From Gemmatimonadota bacterium (GTDB taxonomy: Bacteria > Gemmatimonadota > Gemmatimonadetes > Gemmatimonadales > GWC2-71-9): DNA of 64,000 nt. Positions 43,019-50,539 of the stretch are shown here, piece by piece. The notes below the pieces were generated by a model, which searched no databases, was not told the DNA's origin, and saw only the letters and a program-made list of their open reading frames with translations. The translations under genes were made by a program, and so were the position numbers. Numbering within the stretch: position 1 is the stretch's first letter; each line of letters begins with the position of its first letter. Location: contig QHUJ01000110.1 in NCBI GenBank assembly GCA_003221895.1, positions 1 through 64,000 on the forward strand. The letters are read 5' to 3'.

Positions 43019-43032
43019 CAACATAATGAACG
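43019..43032 (-). promoter_or_regulatory. CGTTCATTATGTTG promoter-like motif
   Basis: Identical 14-mer to the one before the lipoprotein gene at 3.2 kb, here 37 bases before the DUF1097 ATG on the same strand. Confidence 0.45.
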
Positions 43033-43059
43033 GGTGCTGCGCGGTGCAACGATGCAGGG

Positions 43060-44955
43060 CTAAAGTCGTTGAATTACATAGGCTTCCATCGCGTAATACT
43101 CGGGCAGTCCCAGCCTGTCGGCCCGGGCGGCGGTCTCCAGGTTCCGGGCCTCGACGCGCTGCCAAAACTCGCGTTCGTCGTAGCCGGGGAACGGCGCCGT
43201 GTCCTTTTGCGACTGATGCCGGAAGATCGCGAGGATTTTCGCGTGCAGCTCGTCCTGTGAAAGGGGCACGAGGACGTCCGCCTCCGTGAGCGACCACTCC
43301 TGCCAGGCGCCGCGATAGAGCCAAAGCTCCGGCCGTTGCGCCGCCTTGTAGGCCGCGAGTGCCTGCTCGATTGCCGCCTTGCACGTGCGGTGGGTGCCGT
43401 GCGGATCGGAGAGATCTCCGGCGACGAACACCAGATCGGGCCGCACGTCCTCGAACAGCCGCAGCACGATCGCGACATCGCCGTCGGACAGCGGGCGCTT
43501 GCGCACCTCCCCCGTCTGATAGAACGGCAGATCGAGGAACCGCGCGGCGTTGGGGGGAATCCCCACGGCCGCGAGCGCGGCGATCGCTTCGGATTCGCGA
43601 ATGAATTTCTTGAGATTCTGCACCACGGGGATGTCGACGTCGCCCGGCGCCTTCTGCTCCATACCGGTATTCACCGTCGAGCGCGCGCGCTGGACCGTGG
43701 CAGCGTCGAGTCCGAGCGACGCGGCGGCCCGCTCGACGAAATCGAGGTGGCGCGTGACGTCGTGGTCGAACACGGCAATGTTGCCGCTCGTCATGTACGC
43801 CACGACGATCTGATTCTCGTTTTCCCAGAGTTTGCGAAGAATGCCGCCCATCGAGATGACATCGTCGTCGGGATGGGGCGAGAAGACGAGGATGCGCTCG
43901 TGAGCCGGCAGCTTGGCGCGGCCGCGAATCTTCTCACGCAGCCGGTTGAACACCTGGCCGTTGATCGGTCCCGCCGACCCGGCGCGCGCGAGCAGCGGGC
44001 TGAGATGGTTCTCCGCGTAATCACGCGCCGACAGCTTGAGCACGGCCTTGCCGACCCGCTCAGCGAGCCAAACGACGGAGCGTTCGACCACCGGGGGACT
44101 CCACTCGACGCCTCCGCCCTCCAGCACCCACGGGGTCTTGATCCGCGTGAGGTCGGCGCCCGCCGCCAGGTCCAGATAGACGCTCACGCTGCCGTGGCGT
44201 TGCAGGAAGGTCGCGGCGACGTCGGGCGAGATGTCGCCCTCGACGGCGCGCGCCACGATACCGGCCTTATGCTCACCCGTCGCCATCAACGCGATTTCCT
44301 TCGCGTCGAGAATCGTCGCGACACCCATGGTGATCGCTTCGCGCGGCACATTCTCCACGCCGAAGAAATCGGCGCCGGCATCCCTGCGCGTAAGGGTGTC
44401 GAGTGTGACGATGCGGGTCCGCGACGCCGCATCCGATCCCGGCTCGTTGAATCCGATGTGTCCCGTCTTGCCGATGCCGAGCAGCTGAAAATCGATCCCC
44501 CCGGCGATGCGAATCGCTTCTTCGTACGCCGCGCACGCTTCGCCCACGCGCTCGCGCGGCGTCGTACCGTCGGGGATATGGACGTTCTGTTTGGCGATGT
44601 TGACGTGCGCGAAGAAGTTCTCCCACATATAGCGGTGATAGCTGTGACTGCTATCGGGCGCCATCGGGTAGTACTCGTCCAGATTGAACGTGACGACGCG
44701 GGAGAAATCGACATCGCCGGCCTGGTGCCGGCGGATCAGCTCTTCGTACACGCCGAGCGGCGTGCTGCCGGTGGCGAGGCCGAGGACGGCGCGGCCCTTG
44801 GCGCTGGTCTCGCGCTGGATGATCTCGACGATGCGGTCGGCGACCGCGACCGCGAGATCGTTGTGCTCGGGCAGGACGACGGTGCGAAGTCGCTCGAGCT
44901 CCCGGGAGCTCTCGATCGTCGGCGGCAGGACGCGGCGCGCGGCGGCCTTCGCCAT
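43060..44955 (-). CDS. nagB: glucosamine-6-phosphate deaminase / PIG-L deacetylase fusion
   Basis: 631 residues. The first 270 match NagB: GLATGSTPLGVYEELIR, FNLDEYYPM, ELLGIGKTGHIGFNEPGS, ITMGVATILDAKEIALMATGEHKA. The second half, from about residue 370, is a PIG-L type zinc deacetylase: VFSPHPDDDVISMGGILRKL, SDPHGTHRTCKAAIEQAL. The fusion is common in some soil phyla and joins removal of the acetyl group with deamination to fructose-6-phosphate, so it suits N-acetylglucosamine or amino-sugar use. It starts immediately after the stop of the upstream membrane gene. Confidence 0.95.
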   Translation of the reverse strand: MAKAAARRVLPPTIESSRELERLRTVVLPEHNDLAVAVADRIVEIIQRETSAKGRAVLGLATGSTPLGVYEELIRRHQAGDVDFSRVVTFNLDEYYPMAPDSSHSYHRYMWENFFAHVNIAKQNVHIPDGTTPRERVGEACAAYEEAIRIAGGIDFQLLGIGKTGHIGFNEPGSDAASRTRIVTLDTLTRRDAGADFFGVENVPREAITMGVATILDAKEIALMATGEHKAGIVARAVEGDISPDVAATFLQRHGSVSVYLDLAAGADLTRIKTPWVLEGGGVEWSPPVVERSVVWLAERVGKAVLKLSARDYAENHLSPLLARAGSAGPINGQVFNRLREKIRGRAKLPAHERILVFSPHPDDDVISMGGILRKLWENENQIVVAYMTSGNIAVFDHDVTRHLDFVERAAASLGLDAATVQRARSTVNTGMEQKAPGDVDIPVVQNLKKFIRESEAIAALAAVGIPPNAARFLDLPFYQTGEVRKRPLSDGDVAIVLRLFEDVRPDLVFVAGDLSDPHGTHRTCKAAIEQALAAYKAAQRPELWLYRGAWQEWSLTEADVLVPLSQDELHAKILAIFRHQSQKDTAPFPGYDEREFWQRVEARNLETAARADRLGLPEYYAMEAYVIQRL

Positions 44956-45600
44956 CTACACCTTCACTTCGATGGTTGCCCCGCGTTTATAGCGCACATA
45001 CAGCCACGCCATCGGCACGATCAACATGCCGGCGGCGATAATCGTGAGCGCGAGCAGGACCGCCGAGAGGAGCACTGCCTGCTGGGAAACCTTGGCGGCA
45101 TGAAAGAGGGCGGAGTCCTGCTTGGCGAGCAGCACGATCATCGCTTCGCGCGCTTCCTGGGCTTCCCGCCCACCCGTCGTGCTCGTGCTGGTCAGCCCGA
45201 GCAGGACGTTCTGTACGAGATCGCGCTCGCGCGAATCGTTCATGCTGTTGGCGAGCCCCGACAACTCCACGCGCAGCTCGCGGCCGATGCTGTCACGCTG
45301 GGCGATGGCCTCGGGCCGCTTGTACCCGGCGTCGGTCCCCGTCGCCATCTGACGCCACACCTCAAAGCCGGCGTTGTACTTGTGCAGGGCCTGGACGGTG
45401 TTCGCGCCGTGACTGGCGGTTGCCGCGGCTTCCCTGAGCGATACGATAAGCCACAGCCCGATGAGGAGCGCGAGGGCCAACGTGACCGCGCTGATGGTCA
45501 CGGCGATGCCCGGCCGAATGAAGGTGTAGTCCTTCATCGCGATGGCGAAAGACGAGCGCCCGACTGAAGGGCGAGAGGGAGTGGGTGGTGGGGTCGTCAT
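44956..45600 (-). CDS. two-helix membrane protein with 4HB-like extracytoplasmic domain
   Basis: 214 residues from ATG 45600. TM1 (GIAVTISAVTLALALLIGLWLIV), about 110 helical residues (LREAAATASHGANTVQALHKYN to QDSALFHAAKVSQQ), TM2 (LLSAVLLALTIIAAGMLIVPMAWLYV) and a short basic tail. This is the layout of a four-helix-bundle sensor without a signalling output domain. Its stop codon abuts the NagB start, so it is co-transcribed with the amino-sugar enzyme; that is the only functional hint. Confidence 0.65.
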   Translation of the reverse strand: MTTPPPTPSRPSVGRSSFAIAMKDYTFIRPGIAVTISAVTLALALLIGLWLIVSLREAAATASHGANTVQALHKYNAGFEVWRQMATGTDAGYKRPEAIAQRDSIGRELRVELSGLANSMNDSRERDLVQNVLLGLTSTSTTGGREAQEAREAMIVLLAKQDSALFHAAKVSQQAVLLSAVLLALTIIAAGMLIVPMAWLYVRYKRGATIEVKV

Positions 45601-45698
45601 GGGCCGTAGGCTACCGCTTGACGGCGCGCACGGCAACCCGCATCTCTAACGTGCGCCCCCGCCCATACTTGATCTTCCGAAGAGCTCTTGGGCACTTG

Positions 45699-46769
45699 AT
45701 GGAGGAGAAGTTGGACGCAGGGGAAGTTCTGCGACAAGCGAGTGCAGTCATCGGCCGGCCGGTTACCCTGTGGGAGGTGACCGGTCCTCGTGAGGCCGTC
45801 CCCCGCGCGACGTCCACCGCCGGCGTACCTCCGCCATTCGATCTCGAGACCACGCTGCGACGCTGGCATGTGCCGATCCCCGTGGGCTCGCTCTGGATTG
45901 CGGCGCATGGCGCGGGGGAGGCTTGGGTGGTGGCGCCCGTGCGGTTACGTCCGCCGGCGCCGCCACCCGGCGGGCGCGAGCGCCGCAGCAGGGATCGACT
46001 GGCGCTCGAGCTCGCGGGTCTGGCGCTGGCGCACGTCGACGCTCCGAGCCCCGGCGCAACCGCTCCAGGTGTCATCGTGCACCAGGCGAGCAATCCCCTG
46101 ACGGCCGCGCGAGCCGGCCTGCAGCTCGCCATGGAGTCGATCGGCCGGTGGGTCGACCTCGCGGCGGATCGCCGTCTGACGCTGCTCGACGACCTCGGCG
46201 AAGTCCTCGAGGACATCGACCGCACGGCCGAGTATCTGCGCGTGATGAAGGACAGCGCGCGCACTGGTACCATGACCGCGCGCGCCGAGCGCGGCGGGCG
46301 GTTCGATGCCGTGCGAGTCATCCGATCCTGCCTCACTCTGGAGCGCCGGTTACTGCGCGATCGCGGCATCGACCTCGACTTCACCACGAGCCTCGAGGTG
46401 GTGTACCTGAAAGGCGATCCCAACGCGCTGTTCGATGTACTCGTGAATGTCGTACGCAACGCCGCTGACCCCGCGGGCGAGAAGCCCACCGCTGTGCAGC
46501 TGCAGCTCGAGCACAAGGGAAACGACCTCGTCCTCATCGTGCGCGGTCGTGGGAAGCTCGCCGACGTCGCCAAAGTGCGTGGTGTTGCCGAAGACGTGTT
46601 CGGCGGGACCGTGACGATCGAATCGCCACGGAGCGGGGCAACGACATTGACGATCACGCTGCCGTTGCCGTCGCAGCGCGAGCGAGATACGCGGAGCGGA
46701 GGGAGCGGAGGGAGCGGAGGGAGCGGAGGGAGCGGAGGGAGCGGGGGGGGCGGGGGGGGCAGGGGCTAG
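45699..46769 (+). CDS. soluble histidine-kinase-like protein, degenerate ATPase
   Basis: 356 residues from ATG 45699; no membrane span. An N-terminal about 110-residue region of unknown fold, then VIVHQASNPLTAARAGLQLA with a phospho-acceptor-like H128, a helical hairpin, and an ATPase-like domain with NVVRNAADPAGEK as the N-box. The G1 box is broken: where DxGxG is expected the sequence reads VRGRGKLAD, and the G2 box is also weak. It ends in a (GGS)n/poly-Gly tail. So it may bind but not hydrolyse ATP, or act as a phosphatase or adaptor. Confidence 0.7.
   Translation: MEEKLDAGEVLRQASAVIGRPVTLWEVTGPREAVPRATSTAGVPPPFDLETTLRRWHVPIPVGSLWIAAHGAGEAWVVAPVRLRPPAPPPGGRERRSRDRLALELAGLALAHVDAPSPGATAPGVIVHQASNPLTAARAGLQLAMESIGRWVDLAADRRLTLLDDLGEVLEDIDRTAEYLRVMKDSARTGTMTARAERGGRFDAVRVIRSCLTLERRLLRDRGIDLDFTTSLEVVYLKGDPNALFDVLVNVVRNAADPAGEKPTAVQLQLEHKGNDLVLIVRGRGKLADVAKVRGVAEDVFGGTVTIESPRSGATTLTITLPLPSQRERDTRSGGSGGSGGSGGSGGSGGGGGGRG
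46696..46760 (+). repeat. GCGGAGGGA x5 and CGGGGGGGG x2 tail minisatellite
   Basis: Five perfect tandem 9-mers GCGGAGGGA followed by two CGGGGGGGG 9-mers, encoding the Gly/Ser tail of the soluble kinase. The last unit is the same as that in the membrane kinase at 40.8 kb. Nine bases keep the frame. Confidence 0.9.
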
Positions 46770-47242
46770 TCGCCCGCGAGCAGTCCCGCGAGATCGAGTG
46801 GCCGCGTGTGCATCTGGATGCCTCCATCCGTGCCGCGCGGCCATTCGTCTTCCGGGCGATCGCGGTACAACTCGACGCCGTTGCCGTCCGGATCCCGCAG
46901 GTAGATCGCCTCGCTCACGCCATGATCGGACGCGCCTTCGAGCTCGACGCCATGCTCGAGGACTCGACGCACCGTGGCGGCGAGGGCTCCACGGTCAGGC
47001 AAGAGGATCGCGAAGTGGTAGAGACCTGTCGTCCCCTGGGGTGGGCGCGGGGCGCCAGGGCCCGCCCAGGTATTCAGGCCGATGTGATGGTGATAGCCGC
47101 CAGCCGACAGAAAGACCGCTTCGCTCCCGTAGTGCGCGGTCACCTCGAAGCCGAGGATGTCGCGATAGAAGGCGAGGGAGCGGTCGAGATTGCTGACCGT
47201 GAGGTGGACGTGGCCGATGCGAGTGCGTGGATCAATAGCCAT
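46766..47242 (-). CDS. VOC-family (glyoxalase/dioxygenase) protein
   Basis: 158 residues. A vicinal oxygen chelate fold in two halves with metal-ligand candidates HVHLTVSNLDRSLAFYRDILG, GLYHFAILLPDR and DPDGNGVELYRDRP. The pattern resembles catechol 2,3-dioxygenase-like small proteins (CatE group). Substrate unknown. Shares a CTAG stop overlap with the kinase. Confidence 0.9.
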   Translation of the reverse strand: MAIDPRTRIGHVHLTVSNLDRSLAFYRDILGFEVTAHYGSEAVFLSAGGYHHHIGLNTWAGPGAPRPPQGTTGLYHFAILLPDRGALAATVRRVLEHGVELEGASDHGVSEAIYLRDPDGNGVELYRDRPEDEWPRGTDGGIQMHTRPLDLAGLLAGD

Positions 47243-47274
47243 CTGAACTCCAAAACACGCTGAGGTTCCCCGGT

Positions 47275-47280
47275 TAGATT
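47275..47280 (+). promoter_or_regulatory. -10-like TAGATT, leaderless P5C dehydrogenase
   Basis: TAGATT, seven bases, ATG, and no Shine-Dalgarno in between. Confidence 0.45.
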
Positions 47281-47287
47281 TCCCGGC

Positions 47288-48913
47288 ATGAAATCAGCCA
47301 GGATTCCTACCCCGGTAAATGAACCCGTCTTCTCTTACGCACCGGGCACCAAAGAGCGCAACGAGCTCAAGCTGGCCCTCAAAGACCTCAGTAGCCGGCA
47401 AGTCGACATTCCGATTGTCATCGGCGGCAAGGAGATACGCACCGGAAAGACCGTCGACGCGGTGATGCCGCACTGCCACCGCCACGTGCTCGCGAAGGTG
47501 CATCAGGCCGGAGCGGACGAGGTCCATGCGGCAGTAGCCGCAGCGCGGGAGGCGTGGCGGGATTGGTCACAGTGGAGTCTCGCCGATCGAGCTGCGGTCT
47601 TCCTGAAGGCGGCCGACCTGCTCGCCACGCGCTGGCGCGCCATGGTCAACGCCGCCACGATGCTGGGGCAGAGCAAGACGGCGTTCCAGGCCGAGATCGA
47701 CGCCGCCTGCGAGTTGATCGACTTTTGGCGCTTCAACGTCCACTTCGCCGACCGCATTGCCGCTGAACAGCCGCTCTCGTCTTCCGGCACCTGGAACGCG
47801 CTGGATTACCGCGGGCTCGAGGGGTTCGTCTACGCGATCACGCCGTTCAACTTCACATCGATCGGTGGAAACCTGCCGACGGCGCCGGCCATCATGGGGT
47901 GCACCGTCGTCTGGAAGCCGGCGGCGACGGCGGTATACTCGAACTACCTCATCTTCCGGCTGCTGCAAGAGGCGGGACTCCCTCCGGGAGTCGTGAACTT
48001 CGTCCCCGGCCCGGCGGCGGTGATCAGCCAGCGGCTGCTCTCCGATCGTCACCTCGGCGGCATTCACTTCACCGGATCGACCGAGGTGTTCCAGACACTG
48101 TGGAAGCAGGTCGCCGACAATCTGACGAGCTACGCGGACTACCCCCGGCTCGTGGGTGAAACCGGGGGGAAGGATTTCATTCTCGCGCACGCGAGCGCCG
48201 ACGTGGACGCCCTCTCGACCGGTATCGTGCGCGGCGCGTTCGAGTACCAGGGCCAGAAATGCAGCGCTGCCTCCCGCGCCTACGTGCCGGAATCGCTCTG
48301 GCCGAAAGTCCGCGAGCGCGTGCTCTCCAAGCTTGGCGATATCCGAGTAGGCGATCCGGCGGACTTCCGTAACTTCATGGCTGCGGTGATCGACAAGAAG
48401 TCGTTCGACAAGATCAAGCAGTACATACACCGGGCGAAGAGCGATCCTGCAGCCAAGATCCTGTTCGGCGGTGACTGCGACGACAGTGACGGCTATTTCG
48501 TGCAGCCGACGCTGATCCAGGTCGAGGACCCGAAGTATCAGACCATGTGTGAGGAGATCTTCGGGCCCGTGCTTTCCTTATACGTGTATCCGGACCGGCG
48601 GTGGAAGGAAACGCTCGAGCTGGTCGACCAGACCTCGCCGTATGCCCTCACGGGCGGGGTGTTCGCCCAGGATCGGGCAGCCCTCGTGGAGGCGGATGCG
48701 GCGCTGCGCTACGCGGCGGGCAACTTCTACCTGAACGACAAACCGACGGGCGCCGTCGTGGGGCAGCAGCCGTTCGGCGGGGCGCGCGCCAGCGGCACGA
48801 ACGACAAGGCCGGCAGCCTGCTCAATCTCATCCGCTGGACCAGCGCGCGGGCTGTGAAGGAGAACTTCCTGCCACCGAGGGATCCGTGGTACCCGTTCAT
48901 GGCGGAGGCTTGA
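47288..48913 (+). CDS. pruA: 1-pyrroline-5-carboxylate dehydrogenase
   Basis: 541 residues, the length of the ALDH4-type enzyme. Motifs: YAITPFNFTSIGGNLPTAPA, WKPAATAVYSNY, FTGSTEVFQTLWKQ, GETGGKDFI, and catalytic Cys in YQGQKCSAASRAYVP; C-terminal FGGARASGTNDKAG. It oxidises the product of proline dehydrogenase (19.5 kb) to glutamate using NAD. It is not in an operon with proline dehydrogenase, so regulation must link the two. Confidence 0.95.
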   Translation: MKSARIPTPVNEPVFSYAPGTKERNELKLALKDLSSRQVDIPIVIGGKEIRTGKTVDAVMPHCHRHVLAKVHQAGADEVHAAVAAAREAWRDWSQWSLADRAAVFLKAADLLATRWRAMVNAATMLGQSKTAFQAEIDAACELIDFWRFNVHFADRIAAEQPLSSSGTWNALDYRGLEGFVYAITPFNFTSIGGNLPTAPAIMGCTVVWKPAATAVYSNYLIFRLLQEAGLPPGVVNFVPGPAAVISQRLLSDRHLGGIHFTGSTEVFQTLWKQVADNLTSYADYPRLVGETGGKDFILAHASADVDALSTGIVRGAFEYQGQKCSAASRAYVPESLWPKVRERVLSKLGDIRVGDPADFRNFMAAVIDKKSFDKIKQYIHRAKSDPAAKILFGGDCDDSDGYFVQPTLIQVEDPKYQTMCEEIFGPVLSLYVYPDRRWKETLELVDQTSPYALTGGVFAQDRAALVEADAALRYAAGNFYLNDKPTGAVVGQQPFGGARASGTNDKAGSLLNLIRWTSARAVKENFLPPRDPWYPFMAEA

Positions 48914-49458
48914 GAGCACCCATCCTCGTGTGGGTGCTCGCGGCTGCCTTCCTTCTTCTGGTCGCCTCACTCCTCATCGGCGCATTCACGAGACCGGAGT
49001 TCCCACCCTATCAGCTGAGCACGAGACCCGCCACGACCGGCATCTACACGCTGGACGCCTCACGTGGCGATCGCTGGCAGCTGTTCCGCTTCACGCAGAA
49101 CAGCGTCGTCGAGTCCGGGGTGGCTCCCTGGGACCTTGCCTTCCGGCGCAACCACGTGATCACGGCGCCGGGCGCCGGAGCGCTGGACCTCGGAGCCGTG
49201 AGCTTGGACTCCCTCACGACAGTCCCGCTGGAGGGCTACACAACCACCACGTTTGCGGCGGACACGGTCAATGCAGCGATCGGCAAGTGGTACGCCTACA
49301 GCATGCTCTCACACCTGCTCACGTCCAAGCGTCACGTCTACGCCGTCCGCACCGCCGAGGGGAACTTCGTTGCGTTCGAGGTCCTGGCGTACTACTGCCG
49401 AGAGGTAGGGGCGGCCTGCTACACGGTGCGCTATAAAACAGCACGCCCCCGGGGTTGA
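48910..49458 (+). CDS. HmuY-like exported protein
   Basis: 182 residues if started at the TTG that overlaps the pruA stop (TTGA); a GTG 18 bases later is the alternative. N-terminal membrane anchor (VWVLAAAFLLLVASLLIGAF), then RWQLFRFTQNSVVES, WDLAFRRNHVITAPG, and WYAYSMLSHLLTSKRHVYAVRT and VLAYYCREVGAACYTVRY, which fit the HmuY family of heme-binding lipoproteins. The His residues that bind heme in HmuY are not confidently conserved, so heme binding is inferred. Confidence 0.7.
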   Translation: MRAPILVWVLAAAFLLLVASLLIGAFTRPEFPPYQLSTRPATTGIYTLDASRGDRWQLFRFTQNSVVESGVAPWDLAFRRNHVITAPGAGALDLGAVSLDSLTTVPLEGYTTTTFAADTVNAAIGKWYAYSMLSHLLTSKRHVYAVRTAEGNFVAFEVLAYYCREVGAACYTVRYKTARPRG

Positions 49459-49474
49459 GGTCCCAGGGGCGTGC
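49441..49474 (-). terminator. hairpin ending the DUF5679 transcript
   Basis: GCACGCCCC and GGGGCGTGC pair around an inner GGG/CCC; on the minus strand TGTTTTAT follows. It overlaps the 3' end of the HmuY-like gene. Confidence 0.7.
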
Positions 49475-49499
49475 AAAGTGAATTAGAAGGACAGCGAGA

Positions 49500-49676
49500 T
49501 TACTTGTTGGGTGGCAGAATCTTGAACATCCCGGTCCCGCACACAGGACAGACACCCTTAAGCGCGGGGCGGCCATTGGCCATCTTCACCTGCTGGGCGT
49601 TCGAGATCGTCCGCTTCGCCTTACACTTCACACAGTAACCTTCGTCCGCGGCCATCGGGGCCTTTCCCTTCGCCAT
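49500..49676 (-). CDS. DUF5679 zinc-ribbon protein
   Basis: 58 residues from ATG 49676 with GGGAGGAG upstream; the track ORF is extended at the wrong end. YCVKCKAKRTISNAQQV and PVCGTGMFKI carry the two CxxC pairs of a zinc ribbon. It matches the small DUF5679 family, whose role is unknown; it could be a ribosome- or DNA-associated zinc finger. Confidence 0.85.
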   Translation of the reverse strand: MAKGKAPMAADEGYCVKCKAKRTISNAQQVKMANGRPALKGVCPVCGTGMFKILPPNK

Positions 49677-49741
49677 TGTCGGTCGCTCCTCCCTCGGGGG
49701 GCACGGGCTCGTTGGGGAACGGGGAAGCTGCAAGCGCCAGA

Positions 49742-49750
49742 CAACATAAT
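49742..49750 (-). promoter_or_regulatory. ATTATGTTG motif before DUF5679 gene
   Basis: The 9-base core of the motif at 3.3 and 43.0 kb, here 66 bases before the ATG. Confidence 0.35.
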
Positions 49751-49759
49751 ATGGTCGCG

Positions 49760-49987
49760 CTAGGGGGTGGTAACCGGGCCGTCTTGAAAACCATTTCTTT
49801 TGTGCGTTCCGTCACAGAACGGTTTGGTCGCTGACCCCCCACATCTGCACAGGACAACGACTTCCGACGGTTTCCCGTCCTTGCGGAGTGGGGGCGTCAA
49901 TTCCCGCCCGTCGGGCGTCACAATGCGTACCGGCCCCTCCACGATTAGCGGGCCGTTGGACTTCGGGGTAATGGTGACTAGGGTCAT
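49760..49987 (-). CDS. CDGSH-type iron-sulfur protein
   Basis: 75 residues from ATG 49987. The C-terminal half is CRCGGSATKPFCDGTHKRNGF, the CDGSH signature with three Cys and one His that bind a 2Fe-2S cluster. No membrane segment, so soluble. Family members transfer clusters or electrons. The N-terminal half (SNGPLIVEGPVRIVTPDGREL) resembles the divergent iron-binding zinc-finger domain. Start looks leaderless. Confidence 0.92.
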   Translation of the reverse strand: MTLVTITPKSNGPLIVEGPVRIVTPDGRELTPPLRKDGKPSEVVVLCRCGGSATKPFCDGTHKRNGFQDGPVTTP

Positions 49988-49993
49988 TCGGGC

Positions 49994-49999
49994 AATATA
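49994..49999 (-). promoter_or_regulatory. -10-like TATATT, leaderless CDGSH gene
   Basis: On the minus strand TATATT, six bases, then the ATG; no Shine-Dalgarno. The divergent gene starts 33 bases away. Confidence 0.5.
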
Positions 50000-50020
50000 G
50001 CGCCGGAATTGGGGTAGCCG

Positions 50021-50494
50021 ATGCGGTTCATGACTCTCGTGGTTGCGCTGACGTGCGGGACAGCGAGCCTCGCGGCGGCGCGCGCCCAGAGCAAGATGGC
50101 GGCCGGAGTCGAAGGGGGCGCGCTGCACCTTTCCGACGAATCGCTTTTCCAGCTCGGCCTGCGCGTCACGCCGTCGCGCGGTGGCTACGGATCAGTGGAG
50201 TTCGCCTTCGCAACGTTCCCCGACGAGCTGGCGAACGGGGTGTTCGTGTTTCTCATGGACCTTGGCATCACCTCCGGTGCGCCGAGTGACAGCTCACCGG
50301 TCTATGTCTTTCCGCACGGAGGCGTGAGTCTGTTGGCTGGTAGCGGTGCGGTCTTTGGATACAACGTCGGTGCCGGATTGCTCCTGCGAGCGTCACCCAG
50401 TCTCGGATTCAGTTTCGACTACACCTACCGCCGTTTCACGTCCGACCAGGTGCCGATGTCCAGCATCACTGTAGGGCTGATGTTCCTGCATTAG
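50021..50494 (+). CDS. small outer-membrane beta-barrel-like protein
   Basis: 157 residues. Signal peptide (TLVVALTCGTASLAAARAQ), then alternating strands with aromatic ends, e.g. YGSVEFAFATFPDELA, VYVFPHGGVSLLAGSGAVFGYNVGAGLLLRAS, GFSFDYTYRRF, ending in ITVGLMFLH with the C-terminal aromatic position. Typical of a small eight-stranded outer-membrane protein. No known partner. Confidence 0.7.
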   Translation: MRFMTLVVALTCGTASLAAARAQSKMAAGVEGGALHLSDESLFQLGLRVTPSRGGYGSVEFAFATFPDELANGVFVFLMDLGITSGAPSDSSPVYVFPHGGVSLLAGSGAVFGYNVGAGLLLRASPSLGFSFDYTYRRFTSDQVPMSSITVGLMFLH

Positions 50495-50539
50495 CGGAAC
50501 GCGCTCGCTCAGGAGCGGGTACTTCTCCTGTGAATCCCG

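Noticed and set aside
43336-45567. 743-aa plus-strand ORF
   Set aside because: Lies fully antisense to the NagB/PIG-L gene and its upstream membrane gene, which have clear family motifs. Its composition is the Arg/Asp/His-rich shadow of GC-rich codons.
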